Assembly: GCA_902461815.1 (NCBI GenBank) | Contig: CABPZE010000001.1 | Span: 62,001 to 126,000, forward strand | Direction: 5' to 3' | Source: CAG-390 sp003523225 | Lineage (GTDB): Bacteria; Bacillota; Clostridia; Oscillospirales; CAG-272 | DNA length: 64,000 bases | Part shown: positions 24,832 to 33,683 of the stretch, in pieces | Layout of the letters: every line of letters begins with the position of its first letter | Numbering within the stretch: position 1 is the first letter of the stretch | Position numbers and translations under genes: made by a program | Notes under the pieces: generated by a model | The model's database searches: none | Told to the model about the DNA's origin: nothing | Seen by the model: only the letters and a program-made list of their open reading frames with translations

Positions 24832-26319
24832 ATGAAATTATCGTCAAGAATAATTGTCGCTTTTCTACTTTTGGCCATGCTATTATCACTTTTTTCGTGT
24901 CGTGACAATACCGAACAGGGAAGCATTGACAGCTCGGCGGTCAGATCCACCGCTGAGGTTACAACTGCAGATACTGAGGAATTTTACGATTCCTGCGGAC
25001 GGACGTATGATAATATCGCGTACACAATCCTCCGTTACGATTCAGAACAGCAGGGCGGATGGGTAGGAAGACCAAACGATATTTTCAATGAGGATTCCTC
25101 AGCAGGAATTCTTGAAGCAGCGGTTTATAAACGCAACAAGCTTGTTGAAGATAAGCTTGGCATAACCATCAATCTCGTTACATTGCATTCCTCATTTGTA
25201 AATGATATGGTAGTTGCGGCATCCGGAGACCACATCTACGATCTTGCGTTGCCGCGTCTCAACGATGTTGCTCGGTTGATGACACAGAATCTTATCCGCG
25301 ATTGGACGGAGCTTGGCATGGATACCGGATATTCATGGTGGGATCAAAACTCAATTGATACTTTTACGATGGCGGGCAAGGTTTTTGCAATGAGCTCGGA
25401 TATTACATTTGTTGATAAGCTGTCGACTCTTGCTGTTGTGGTAAACCAGACAAATGCTGATAAACTGAAACTTGGAGACATTATTTCATTGGTTGACAAG
25501 CGCGAATGGACAGTAGGAAAGATGCTTGAGCTTGCCAGTAACGCCACCGCGCAGCTTGACGGAGTCAAGGGACTGTACACTCAGAATGACACTTCCTACT
25601 ACTTCCTTCATGCCGCAAATATTGAGACTGTGACAGTTGAAAACGATCAGCTTGTCTTCAATCTGAACAGTGACCGCGCTATGACTGTACTTCAGAAAGC
25701 GTACACGGTGCTGAATTCCGATTACTGCAAGAACAGGCAATACAATGAAAACGGCGGAACGACGGATACGAGCGAGTTTGTTCAGGACTTTATTCAGAAC
25801 AACGGCGGTCTTTTCATGCTCCGCTCGGTTGAATCCTTTTATGAGATTATAAAATACACAGTAGATTACATGATTTTGCCCATGCCGATATATGAAGAAA
25901 ACGTTGCCGAGTACCGTTCTTCAGTTAACGGCTATACCGCAGTTGCTTTGTATCTGCCGATAACAAACCCTGTTGATACTGACCAAAGGACAGCAGATAT
26001 CATACAGCTTATGGGTATGTACTCAAGCCGCGAGGTTACACCGGTGCTATACAATGTAGTGCTCGGAACACGTTTCGCAGGATCAGCGGATAATGCGAAT
26101 ATGCTGAATCTGATATTTGAAAGCAGATTCTTTGATCGCGGGCTGTACTGGAGCGCCAGTGTTAGAAAAGCAGTTATTAAGTCAAAGGCTGCGCTTGCAA
26201 CCGCAGCCGATACAGTTGCGTCAACAATAAAGGCAAATGAAACTCAGATCAATTCCGAGTTTGCGGCAATTTATAATGCAGCTCAGAAATACCAAAATAT
26301 AGGGGGACAAAATAAATGA
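24832..26319 (+). CDS. extracellular solute-binding lipoprotein (ABC sugar-binding, family 1)
   Basis: A 495-residue lipoprotein. The ATG at 24832 follows AAAGGAGACAG; an in-frame ATG at 24811 is rejected because the site would then be inside. The lipobox is LFSC with Cys23. The mature protein shows the same large-binding-protein layout as the one at 5987: 'LEAAVYKRNKLVEDKLGI', 'SWWDQNSIDTFTMAGKVFAM', and a C-terminal helix 'TASTIKAN'-like region. Its last four bases overlap the start of the glycosidase gene, so uptake and cleavage are coupled in translation. No permease gene accompanies it. Confidence 0.83.
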   Translation: MKLSSRIIVAFLLLAMLLSLFSCRDNTEQGSIDSSAVRSTAEVTTADTEEFYDSCGRTYDNIAYTILRYDSEQQGGWVGRPNDIFNEDSSAGILEAAVYKRNKLVEDKLGITINLVTLHSSFVNDMVVAASGDHIYDLALPRLNDVARLMTQNLIRDWTELGMDTGYSWWDQNSIDTFTMAGKVFAMSSDITFVDKLSTLAVVVNQTNADKLKLGDIISLVDKREWTVGKMLELASNATAQLDGVKGLYTQNDTSYYFLHAANIETVTVENDQLVFNLNSDRAMTVLQKAYTVLNSDYCKNRQYNENGGTTDTSEFVQDFIQNNGGLFMLRSVESFYEIIKYTVDYMILPMPIYEENVAEYRSSVNGYTAVALYLPITNPVDTDQRTADIIQLMGMYSSREVTPVLYNVVLGTRFAGSADNANMLNLIFESRFFDRGLYWSASVRKAVIKSKAALATAADTVASTIKANETQINSEFAAIYNAAQKYQNIGGQNK

Positions 26320-27764
26320 AATCGGTAATTTTTGCAAACACCCGTATAGGATCGTACGAAGACCCGACCGGATATCAGAACAGCACACTGAGGTATGTGC
26401 CTCCGGTGGATTTCCCGGAATATCTTGCGTCAACGCTCGGCAGAGCCAAGATAATGCGAGTATGGATCACGCTCGACGAATACTACGACTATAAGACGGG
26501 AGAAAAATATCCCGATTATGACATAGGTCGTGCTCGTTGTCCGGTAAAAGAGATGTACTATCACTATGACTGGGGAAGAACAGTTCCTGCTCCGTCCGGA
26601 ACAAGATTTCGTGACTATCTTCGCTCTCATTCTGAAAATGCCGATGTTCTGCTGCTTGGAGTTCGCAGACTCGAACGCGAGGTGTCAGACGGAATAATCA
26701 GCTATGAAAAATATACCGAGATATTCTCCGATGCGGTAGACTACTGCAAATCCATAGCTCCGAATATCAAATACATAGAGTGCTGCAATGAGCCGGAGCT
26801 TTCAAGCTTTGGAGCGCTGAACAGTGAGGAATATTACCGTATTTATATGTGTGCTTACCGCGCCGTCAAGGAGCTGAACCGCACGCGCGGCTATGATATT
26901 CCGCTGTTGATAGGCGGCGACGGCGTGCCGAGTCCGCTGGTGCGCATTGACTTGTGGGAGGGATTCCTGCGGTTGCTTTCGGAGACAAAGACCGAGGATA
27001 AGCCAATTGATTTTTATTCATATCACCACTACGACATAGGCGCGCGCAGCAATCTTCTGCGTATGGGCTTTGCCCGCGAAAGCGAAGAGATGGGAATCGT
27101 TGACCGTTACCGCCTTATTGTTGAGCTGCACGAAAGACTTTTGGAGAAGTACGGTCTTCCCAAAGCGGAGCTTTTCATGGACGAGTGGGGAAAGGCGGCG
27201 GCGACGAATAACAAATACGATAATCTGTTGAATGCCACCGGAAACATATTGACGATGAACGCTCAGGTGCAGGGCAAGTTAGGCGATTTCAAGACCTTCC
27301 CGTGGTGCACGTTCCATAATCCTGAGCTTCAGATATCCTACACTCAGTACACACTGCGCGAGGACGGAAGCTATGCGGCGACTCCGAACGCGCTTGCGCT
27401 TATTATGCTTCACCGTCTGCGCGGAGATATTCTCAGAATACACAATACAGCGTTCCGCGGCAATGATACACGCTACCGCGCGCTTGCAGTGCGGGACGGC
27501 GATGTAATATCTGTCGTTGTCTGCAACCCCAGAGGAGTTCCGGAAAAATGCACCATTGAGATACGTGAGGCTGAAGCCGGAGACTGGCGGGTCGAGGAGT
27601 ATATGTGTAATTCCGACCTCAACAACTGCGTTACCGGAAGCGGAAGCGGCGCACCGGAGCTTGAGCTTACCTCAAGCTATGAGCTTATGTCCGGTGGATG
27701 TATATCGATCGAGCGCGAGCTTGAGAGGGATGCATTCATGCTTATCCGACTTCGCAAAGCGTAA
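26316..27764 (+). CDS. clan GH-A glycoside hydrolase (GH39-like)
   Basis: A 482-residue protein with a (beta/alpha)8 core followed by a beta-sandwich (~385-480). The acid/base is likely Glu159 in 'ECCNEPELSS' and the nucleophile Glu290 in 'LFMDEWGK', the N-E-P and strand-7 Glu positions of clan GH-A. The overall layout, including 'DFYSYHHYD', resembles GH39 xylosidases/iduronidases. It lacks a signal peptide and would work inside the cell on oligosaccharides brought in with the help of the binding lipoprotein whose stop it overlaps (ATGA). The specificity cannot be set from sequence alone; GH30, GH44 or another GH-A family remains possible. Confidence 0.72.
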   Translation: MKSVIFANTRIGSYEDPTGYQNSTLRYVPPVDFPEYLASTLGRAKIMRVWITLDEYYDYKTGEKYPDYDIGRARCPVKEMYYHYDWGRTVPAPSGTRFRDYLRSHSENADVLLLGVRRLEREVSDGIISYEKYTEIFSDAVDYCKSIAPNIKYIECCNEPELSSFGALNSEEYYRIYMCAYRAVKELNRTRGYDIPLLIGGDGVPSPLVRIDLWEGFLRLLSETKTEDKPIDFYSYHHYDIGARSNLLRMGFARESEEMGIVDRYRLIVELHERLLEKYGLPKAELFMDEWGKAAATNNKYDNLLNATGNILTMNAQVQGKLGDFKTFPWCTFHNPELQISYTQYTLREDGSYAATPNALALIMLHRLRGDILRIHNTAFRGNDTRYRALAVRDGDVISVVVCNPRGVPEKCTIEIREAEAGDWRVEEYMCNSDLNNCVTGSGSGAPELELTSSYELMSGGCISIERELERDAFMLIRLRKA

Positions 27765-27781
27765 TATACGCAATATAAGCA

Positions 27782-27812
27782 ATGGGACTGCTGCGTTAGG
27801 CAGCAGTCCCAT
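27782..27812. terminator. terminator-like hairpin between convergent genes
   Basis: A perfect 13-bp stem (27782-27794 with 27800-27812) lies 17 nt after the glycosidase stop and 7 nt from the stop of the convergent ABC gene. It may serve both transcripts. Confidence 0.7.
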
Positions 27813-27819
27813 AAAAATA

Positions 27820-30525
27820 TTATTCTGTTCTCAGTGCAATGACCGGGTCTTTCTTTGCGGCAAGACGCGACGGCAGGAGACCGGCTATAAGCGTCATTAT
27901 TATGCTGATCGCAATAAGACCGAGCGAACCGCCGAGCGGCAATGCCGCGCCGATGTTTTGCATTCCGGAGAAGTGATGAATGATTATATTGGTCGGAATT
28001 ATCAAAAGCAACGTGATCCCGATACCGATAATTCCCGATACGCTTCCAACAATGAAGGTTTCCGCATTGAATACGCGGGAGACATCGCGCTTTGACGCGC
28101 CCATTGCGCGCAGGATGCCTATTTCCTTGGTGCGCTCAAGTACGGAAATGTAGGTTATAATACCTATCATTATCGACGAGACGACAAGCGAGATCGCAAC
28201 GAATGCAATGAGAATTGCGGATATAACATCTATGACTGTTGTGATGGAGGACATGAGCAGTTTTACGTAGTCGGTGTACTTGATAGTAAGCTCATCATGT
28301 CCGCTTTCTTCCGCTTCTTTGTTGTATGCTTCGATCAGAGCTGATATCTCATCCTTGTCGGCGAAGGTCTTGGCGTATATGCTGATAGTCTTGGGTGAAT
28401 CAAGATCGACCTGACCGAGTAACTTGAGATTTCCTTCATAGGTCGCGCTGGTCTTGGGGATATACTGGCTGAACATAGCAATTATCTGCTCGTCTGTCAT
28501 TGCTGACATATAGCCCTCAAACTGTGTTCTCTGATCGTCAGGCAGCGTGGCAACATATGCTTTTACGTCTTCGACGGTAATCTTGCCGCCCTCTGTGCGT
28601 GAGAAGGGAATACCTGTTAGAATGTCGGTGTCGGGGTTGCTTTTCTGTGCTTTGATGACGTCGCTTTCGGCGGACATTTTGATATACTCGCGTGTCAGCG
28701 CGGAGGTATAGACCACCGAGCCGCCGATTGAAGACGCAACGGCTTCTGCACTCGGACGGATAATTCCAACCACCTTCAGCTTTACGCCTTTTTCTTCAAG
28801 CAGTCCGGTCAGCTTTTCGGAGTTCTTTTCAAGGTTGTCTCCGGAAATATCGCTTACGTTGCTCCAGATACCTGATTCCTCATCGTACACATATCCGTCA
28901 GGAGTCGTGAGCATCGTAAAGGTAAGACCGAGAAAATCCTCGTATGAGTACACCGCCGAATCATTCTGGATCTTTTCGCCTTTCATTATTTTGCTGAAAA
29001 GCTCAGCGGCTTCTGACTGATCCTTTATACCGAGAGTGTAGAGTACAAGGTCGCTTACCGAGTTGTTTTTATCAACAACTATCAATACTTCATCATAGTT
29101 TGACGGCCAGCGCCCCGCAATGCAGTCGTACTGTGAGTGCATAAGCGCCTCGTCGTCGATCATTTCCTCCCACACGTCCATACGGTACATCTGCGATGCC
29201 ATCGAACTCATGTCCTGGCTGAGCGATGTTCCGGCAGAGGACATCATTTCCGCAATGAGAGGGCTGGGGTTGACCTTGATAAGTCCTGACTCAGAATCGT
29301 TGCGGTAGATATTGAAGTCTATGTCATAAGTATATTTTACCGATGAAACATATTTGGAAAAATCGCTGTTCGGACCTTCAAGCGCCTTCTTGAAAGCGGA
29401 GAGGTCGTTCGACTGAATCTTGGACAGCATTGTGTTTATCAGCTCGGTATACACATTGTTGGCGTAGATCTTTCCGTCTTCAAACTCAATTTCCCCTTCG
29501 GAGCGATTTCCCTTGATGGTAGACACAAGGCTGGTAATATCGAGATTTTCGGCTTGTATAGTGATAGGGTATGAGGAAAGAGTGTCCTCCTGCATACGGG
29601 AGATGTAAGCCTGAATACCTGTCTGAAGCGAAAGTATCAGCGCAATGCCTATGATCCCGATGCTTCCGGCGAATGACGTAAGCAGCGTGCGCGCTTTTTT
29701 GGTCATAAGGTTATTTAGCGAGAGTGAGAGTGCGGTAAAGAAGGACATTGAGGTTTTGCCTTCGTTGCCGTTTTTGCGCTTTTTACCGTTTTGGGATGCC
29801 GCAGCTGTACGCTTTTCAGCGGATGCCCTTTTTTCGCTTTCGGTAGGCTCGTAAGGATCGGAGTCTCCAGTGACCCGTCCGTCAAGCAGTCTTACAAGGC
29901 GAGTGGAGTATTTTTCCGCAAGCTCGGGGTTGTGCGTTACCATGATGACCAGACGGTCGCTTGCTACCTCCTTGAGTATCTCCATTACCTGAACACTGGT
30001 TTCGGAATCGAGCGCTCCTGTCGGTTCGTCGGCAAGAAGGATGTCGGGGTCGTTCACCAACGCACGGGCGATTGCGACACGTTGCATCTGACCGCCGGAC
30101 ATCTGGTTAGGCTTTTTGTTAAGCTGATCGCCCAGTCCCACCCGCTCAAGCACCTCCTTGGCACGGCGACGTCGTTCGGCGCGATCCACACCCGAAATGG
30201 TAAGGGCGAGCTCAACGTTTGCAAGCACCGATTGATGCGGTATCAGGTTGTAGCTCTGAAATACAAAGCCTATCGAATGATTGCGGTAGGCGTCCCATTC
30301 GCGGTCAGAGAAGGCAGAGGTCGGTTTTCCGTTTATTTCAAGCTGACCCGAGGTGTATCTGTCAAGCCCACCGATGATGTTCAGAAGCGTTGTTTTGCCG
30401 CAGCCGGACGGTCCGAGGACCGACACAAACTCGTTGTCGCGGAACGAAAGCGAAACGCCCTTCAGCGCCTCTACCGTTGAGTCTCCCGCGACATAGCTTT
30501 TTGTAATTTCTTTTAATGTTAGCAT
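27820..30525 (-). CDS. ABC transporter ATPase-FtsX permease fusion (MacB-like)
   Basis: A 901-residue fusion. The N-terminal ATPase has Walker A GPSGCGKTT (38-46), signature MSGGQ (142-146), Walker B with DEPTGALD (166-173) and switch His198. A charged linker (~225-258) leads to one membrane helix (~275-300), an extracellular domain of about 450 residues, and three C-terminal helices, the FtsX/MacB topology with the ATPase fused in front. The large external domain is typical of Clostridial exporters or mechanotransmission pumps for peptides and antibiotics. The ATG at 30525 follows GGAGG by 5 nt. No partner membrane-fusion protein or two-component genes adjoin it, so the substrate is open. 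Confidence 0.9.
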   Translation of the reverse strand: MLTLKEITKSYVAGDSTVEALKGVSLSFRDNEFVSVLGPSGCGKTTLLNIIGGLDRYTSGQLEINGKPTSAFSDREWDAYRNHSIGFVFQSYNLIPHQSVLANVELALTISGVDRAERRRRAKEVLERVGLGDQLNKKPNQMSGGQMQRVAIARALVNDPDILLADEPTGALDSETSVQVMEILKEVASDRLVIMVTHNPELAEKYSTRLVRLLDGRVTGDSDPYEPTESEKRASAEKRTAAASQNGKKRKNGNEGKTSMSFFTALSLSLNNLMTKKARTLLTSFAGSIGIIGIALILSLQTGIQAYISRMQEDTLSSYPITIQAENLDITSLVSTIKGNRSEGEIEFEDGKIYANNVYTELINTMLSKIQSNDLSAFKKALEGPNSDFSKYVSSVKYTYDIDFNIYRNDSESGLIKVNPSPLIAEMMSSAGTSLSQDMSSMASQMYRMDVWEEMIDDEALMHSQYDCIAGRWPSNYDEVLIVVDKNNSVSDLVLYTLGIKDQSEAAELFSKIMKGEKIQNDSAVYSYEDFLGLTFTMLTTPDGYVYDEESGIWSNVSDISGDNLEKNSEKLTGLLEEKGVKLKVVGIIRPSAEAVASSIGGSVVYTSALTREYIKMSAESDVIKAQKSNPDTDILTGIPFSRTEGGKITVEDVKAYVATLPDDQRTQFEGYMSAMTDEQIIAMFSQYIPKTSATYEGNLKLLGQVDLDSPKTISIYAKTFADKDEISALIEAYNKEAEESGHDELTIKYTDYVKLLMSSITTVIDVISAILIAFVAISLVVSSIMIGIITYISVLERTKEIGILRAMGASKRDVSRVFNAETFIVGSVSGIIGIGITLLLIIPTNIIIHHFSGMQNIGAALPLGGSLGLIAISIIMTLIAGLLPSRLAAKKDPVIALRTE

Positions 30526-30528
30526 CAA

Positions 30529-30879
30529 TGCCTCCGGATTTTTTATATGCTCGGATTACCGAAAATAAAGAATAATACATTTTAACATTCAATTGTTTCT
30601 TCAATATTTACCTCATATTAAATCAAAGGTATTTTTTATGAAACAAAAACATTTTGACCGGTTACGGTTGCTCCGAGGTGAATAAACTGCATTTTGTGAG
30701 ACGGAAGCTGTGCGAGAGATTAATTACGGCAAAAAGCAGACTCGGAAGTTTTTTGCGCGTGACGGCTGACGCTTGTAGAATTATTCATATTTTTCTGTTC
30801 AATCGTTTGTGAGATCCGATAAATTGTATTTATATGCAGAGGCGAATGGATCATGGGCTTCAGAGAAGAATAAGGTGCT
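30529..30879. other. intergenic region, no gene recognised
   Basis: About 350 AT-rich bases lie between the divergent ABC-fusion and HEAT-like genes. Scattered -10-like boxes occur on both strands, but none has a convincing -35 partner with correct spacing. Confidence 0.4.
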
Positions 30880-31575
30880 TTGAAAGAAAAAGGTTTCCCA
30901 ATTTCCGAAACGCTTGATTTCTGCGTAAAATTGGGAAACAGCAACGATATGGAGCTTCATTTTGAGCTTATCTGCGAGGAGTGGCATAATCGCGGGGACA
31001 ACATGTTATCCGATCATTTCTGGCGTCACAGGGATGCGGGTATGTTTTACCTTGAAAAGGTTCTTGACTCGCCGGATAATGACAGGGCGGTTAAAGCCGC
31101 ATATCTTATGTCAGAGATGATAAATCGTCACAGGTATGCGGATGCCGACAGGCTGATGAGGGAGATCATCTCACACCTTGTTTTATTTTCCGATTATACT
31201 GAAGCAAAGTACAGGCGGATGAGCATAATTGCGCTCGGTGGGGTCGGGACGGAGGATGAGATCAATTTACTGTCATATCACCTGATAAATGATAACGCCT
31301 CGCTTTGCCGGGCGTGGTCTGCATAGGTGTTTTTACAAATGACATGCCGTATTCCGGATAATATACTGCAATCCGAAACCGCCGGGGTTTTAATGCGCTG
31401 TATTGAAAACGAGCAGGATCTGTTTGCACGCGGAGTTGCGATAGAAACTGTTCAGATAATACGTAAAAAGAGGCTGGTACTCAGTTCCGGGGCGGTTGAC
31501 AGCCGTGAGCGTGAGGCGATCGAAAAAGCAGGAAGATGCGCGTTAAAATTTCTCGGGGGAATCGTCACACCGTAG
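30880..31575 (+). pseudogene. HEAT-repeat-like gene split by an in-frame amber codon
   Basis: One reading frame of 231 codons is interrupted once, by TAG at 31324-31326. The part before it (148 residues, TTG start behind AAGG) and the part after it (82 residues) are both rich in amphipathic helices, e.g. 'AVKAAYLMSEMINR', 'YRRMSIIALGGVGTEDEINLL' and 'DLFARGVAIETVQIIRKK'. This is as expected for a HEAT/armadillo-like solenoid continuing across the stop. TAG is a normal stop in this genome (it ends glxK), so the full protein would need suppression. The 3' end overlaps the convergent methyltransferase gene by 11 nt. The ancestral role is unknown. Confidence 0.55.
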
Positions 31576-32704
31576 GCTTTGTGTGATTTTTAAAAAATTG
31601 ATACAGATAACACGGTATCATGCCGTTGTAAAGCTTACGTATCGCATCGGCTCGTCTGCCGTAGAGCTTTTCAAAGTATTCGCATGAGGTAAGCACATAA
31701 ACCTGCCACGGCTCCATGGCGCGGAAGGTCTTTCCCATATCCCGGTAAAGCGCCTCGGCGTCGCGCATACTCAGCATTCGCTCGCCGTATGGCGGATTGC
31801 ATATCAGAGTCCCGCGGCAGTCCGGCTTTTTTATCTGCCTTGCGTCGGCTTCAAAAAAGTCGATATATTTTGAAACTCCAGCGCGCCGGGCATTGGCTCG
31901 CGCGGTCTCTATTGCGCCTGGATCGATATCCGTGCCTCTTGCATGAAAATCGGTGTCAATGACCGCTGCTTCCGCCTCGTCCCGCGCATCGTCCCATATG
32001 TCCTTCGGCAGTGCGGCAAAATCCTCTCCGGCAAACCGGCGAAAAAGCCCGGGCGCGCGGTGCGTCATCAGCATAACGGCTTCAATGGCGATCGTTCCCG
32101 AACCGCAGAATGGATCCCAAAGCAATATGTCGTCATGCAAACGTGCGTTGATGACCAGCGCCGCCGCAAGAGTTTCACGCAGCGGGGCAACGTTTGCCTC
32201 CGGGCGGTAGCCGCGCTTGTGCAGAGGAGTGCCGGAGGTGTCTATCATCAGTGCCGCATTGTCCTTGAATATGAAAAATTCGATCTGATATTTTACTCCG
32301 GTTTCCGGCATACGCACAAGACCGTATTTTGAACCGAGTCTGTCAGCCACGGCTTTTTTTATGATGCTCTGACAGTCGGGCAGGGAGGTGAGCACGCTTT
32401 TTATTGAGTGTCCCTTTACCGGGAAAGCGTCGCTTCTGCCGATAAGATTTTCCCATCCAAGCGCGCGCGTTCCTTCGTAAAGCGCGTCAAAGGTCGGAGC
32501 CGGAAAGCTCCCGACCAGGATATATACCCGTTCGGCGCAGCGCAGATTGATATTTGCGCGCGCGCAGTCCGCAGCCGTTCCGCGGAAGGTCACTCTGCCG
32601 TCCATAGTGGACACCCGCTCAAGCCCCATAGCGTCGATCTCTGCGCCAAGCGGTTTTTCAAGTCCGAACAGACAGGTTGCGATATATGTGTATTTTGTTT
32701 CCAT
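31565..32704 (-). CDS. THUMP-domain 23S rRNA (guanine-N2) methyltransferase, YpsC/RlmL type
   Basis: A 379-residue RNA methyltransferase. A THUMP domain (~1-160) is followed by the Rossmann-fold catalytic part with 'LWDPFCGSGTIAIEA' for SAM binding and the N-P-P-Y motif in 'LICNPPYGERM' for base methylation. The length equals Bacillus YpsC. The ATG at 32704 is chosen: the promoter at 32736-32764 places the transcript start near 32729, too close for the in-frame ATG at 32725. AAAGGG then precedes 32704. A much longer frame extending to 33499 is not a gene. It methylates 23S rRNA in the ribosome-assembly pathway. Confidence 0.9.
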   Translation of the reverse strand: METKYTYIATCLFGLEKPLGAEIDAMGLERVSTMDGRVTFRGTAADCARANINLRCAERVYILVGSFPAPTFDALYEGTRALGWENLIGRSDAFPVKGHSIKSVLTSLPDCQSIIKKAVADRLGSKYGLVRMPETGVKYQIEFFIFKDNAALMIDTSGTPLHKRGYRPEANVAPLRETLAAALVINARLHDDILLWDPFCGSGTIAIEAVMLMTHRAPGLFRRFAGEDFAALPKDIWDDARDEAEAAVIDTDFHARGTDIDPGAIETARANARRAGVSKYIDFFEADARQIKKPDCRGTLICNPPYGERMLSMRDAEALYRDMGKTFRAMEPWQVYVLTSCEYFEKLYGRRADAIRKLYNGMIPCYLYQFFKNHTKPTV

Positions 32705-32735
32705 GCTGATAATCAACCCTTTCATCAGATATAAT

Positions 32736-32764
32736 ATTATAACAGCAACAGTTGTTTTTTTCAA
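32736..32764 (-). promoter_or_regulatory. sigma-A promoter of the rRNA methyltransferase gene
   Basis: On the minus strand TTGAAA (32764-32759), a 17-nt spacer and TATAAT (32741-32736) give a leader of about 25 nt to the ATG at 32704. Confidence 0.7.
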
Positions 32765-32846
32765 TCCCCGACGGCAGAACTTTACGATTTTCTGCAAGTA
32801 AAAACCGTTTCTTGACAATGGACTGTCTTTTTGCGACAGTTTTTGA

Positions 32847-32875
32847 TTGACACTGACGAAAATATATGTTACAAT
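32847..32875 (+). promoter_or_regulatory. sigma-A promoter of the cpsB-like/capA-like pair
   Basis: TTGACA (32847-32852), a 17-nt spacer and TACAAT (32870-32875) lie 39 nt before the ATG at 32915. A small hairpin with ACTGTC/GACAGT arms and a T run just upstream (about 32822-32846) may insulate it. Confidence 0.75.
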
Positions 32876-32914
32876 AATTTCGTTATATTCAAGATTGGTC
32901 CGAGGTGAAACTGA

Positions 32915-33661
32915 ATGGCAGGCAGGACGGTTTATTACGATTTTCATACTCATATTCTTCCCGGCGCGGATCACGGCTCGCGCGGTATTGAGGATACCGA
33001 TGCCGAAATGCAGGAAATATGCAGTCTTGGAGCCGGAATTGCAGTAGCTACTCCGCATTTTTATCCTGCTCGAACCAATATAACTCGTTTCCGTCAGCTG
33101 CGTTCCGCCGCAGTGGAGGAGTTTGAAAAAGCGCGTCGCCCATTTTGGTGTCCTACCTGCGTCGGCGCGGAGGTGGCTGTCTGTCCGCATCTTGAGCGGA
33201 TGCCGGAGCTTGACGAGCTTTGCATCGAGGGTACTTCCGTTATACTGCTTGAGATGCCTTTTCAGCGGTGGACTGACGACATACTTGACACGGTGAGCGC
33301 CATTCGCTCTGCGGATTTCACAACGGTTTTTGCGCACCTTGACAGATATGACGAGGAGGCGGCCGAGGCTCTGTTTGCTCTCGGAATGAAGGGACAGCTC
33401 AATTTGTCCTCTTTGGCGGTATTCAATCCGTGGAGACGCAAAAGGCTTCTGCGTTGGATCGACGACGCCTGCATAGTCGCAGTCGGCAGCGATATTCACA
33501 CGGACGCCGTGCGTTCCGATCGTTCTGCCATTGAACGCGGGCTTTCACTTCTCGGTGAGGAAAGGCTTGAATATCTCAGAAGAACGACTTCCGCACTGCT
33601 GCGCGGAGCAAAAATATACGGCGGACGGGAAAGATCCGCATCGGAAAATCCGAAGAAATGA
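32915..33661 (+). CDS. PHP-type tyrosine phosphatase (CpsB/CapC/YwqE family)
   Basis: A 248-residue PHP-fold metallophosphatase. It starts with the family signature H-x-H-ILPGADHG ('FHTHILPGADHGSRG'), followed by 'TPHFYP', 'GAEVAVCPH', 'FAHLDRY' and 'VGSDIHTD', which supply the metal-binding His, Asp and Glu residues. Family members remove phosphate from bacterial tyrosine kinases that control capsule export. GAGGTG precedes the ATG. It is followed after 22 nt by the CapA-like gene, so the two form an envelope-polysaccharide operon. No tyrosine kinase or glycosyltransferase cluster adjoins, so the partner kinase would be elsewhere. Confidence 0.9.
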   Translation: MAGRTVYYDFHTHILPGADHGSRGIEDTDAEMQEICSLGAGIAVATPHFYPARTNITRFRQLRSAAVEEFEKARRPFWCPTCVGAEVAVCPHLERMPELDELCIEGTSVILLEMPFQRWTDDILDTVSAIRSADFTTVFAHLDRYDEEAAEALFALGMKGQLNLSSLAVFNPWRRKRLLRWIDDACIVAVGSDIHTDAVRSDRSAIERGLSLLGEERLEYLRRTTSALLRGAKIYGGRERSASENPKK

Positions 33662-33683
33662 AAATCGATTACCGGAAAAATAA

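Noticed and set aside
27820..30525. Possible bacitracin-type (Bce) resistance module around the ABC-FtsX fusion
   Set aside because: No adjacent two-component genes and the ATPase is fused to the permease, unlike BceAB.
32705..33499. Long N-terminal extension of the rRNA methyltransferase frame
   Set aside because: It overlaps the well-supported PHP phosphatase gene on the other strand and lies upstream of the methyltransferase promoter; the extension has no family features.
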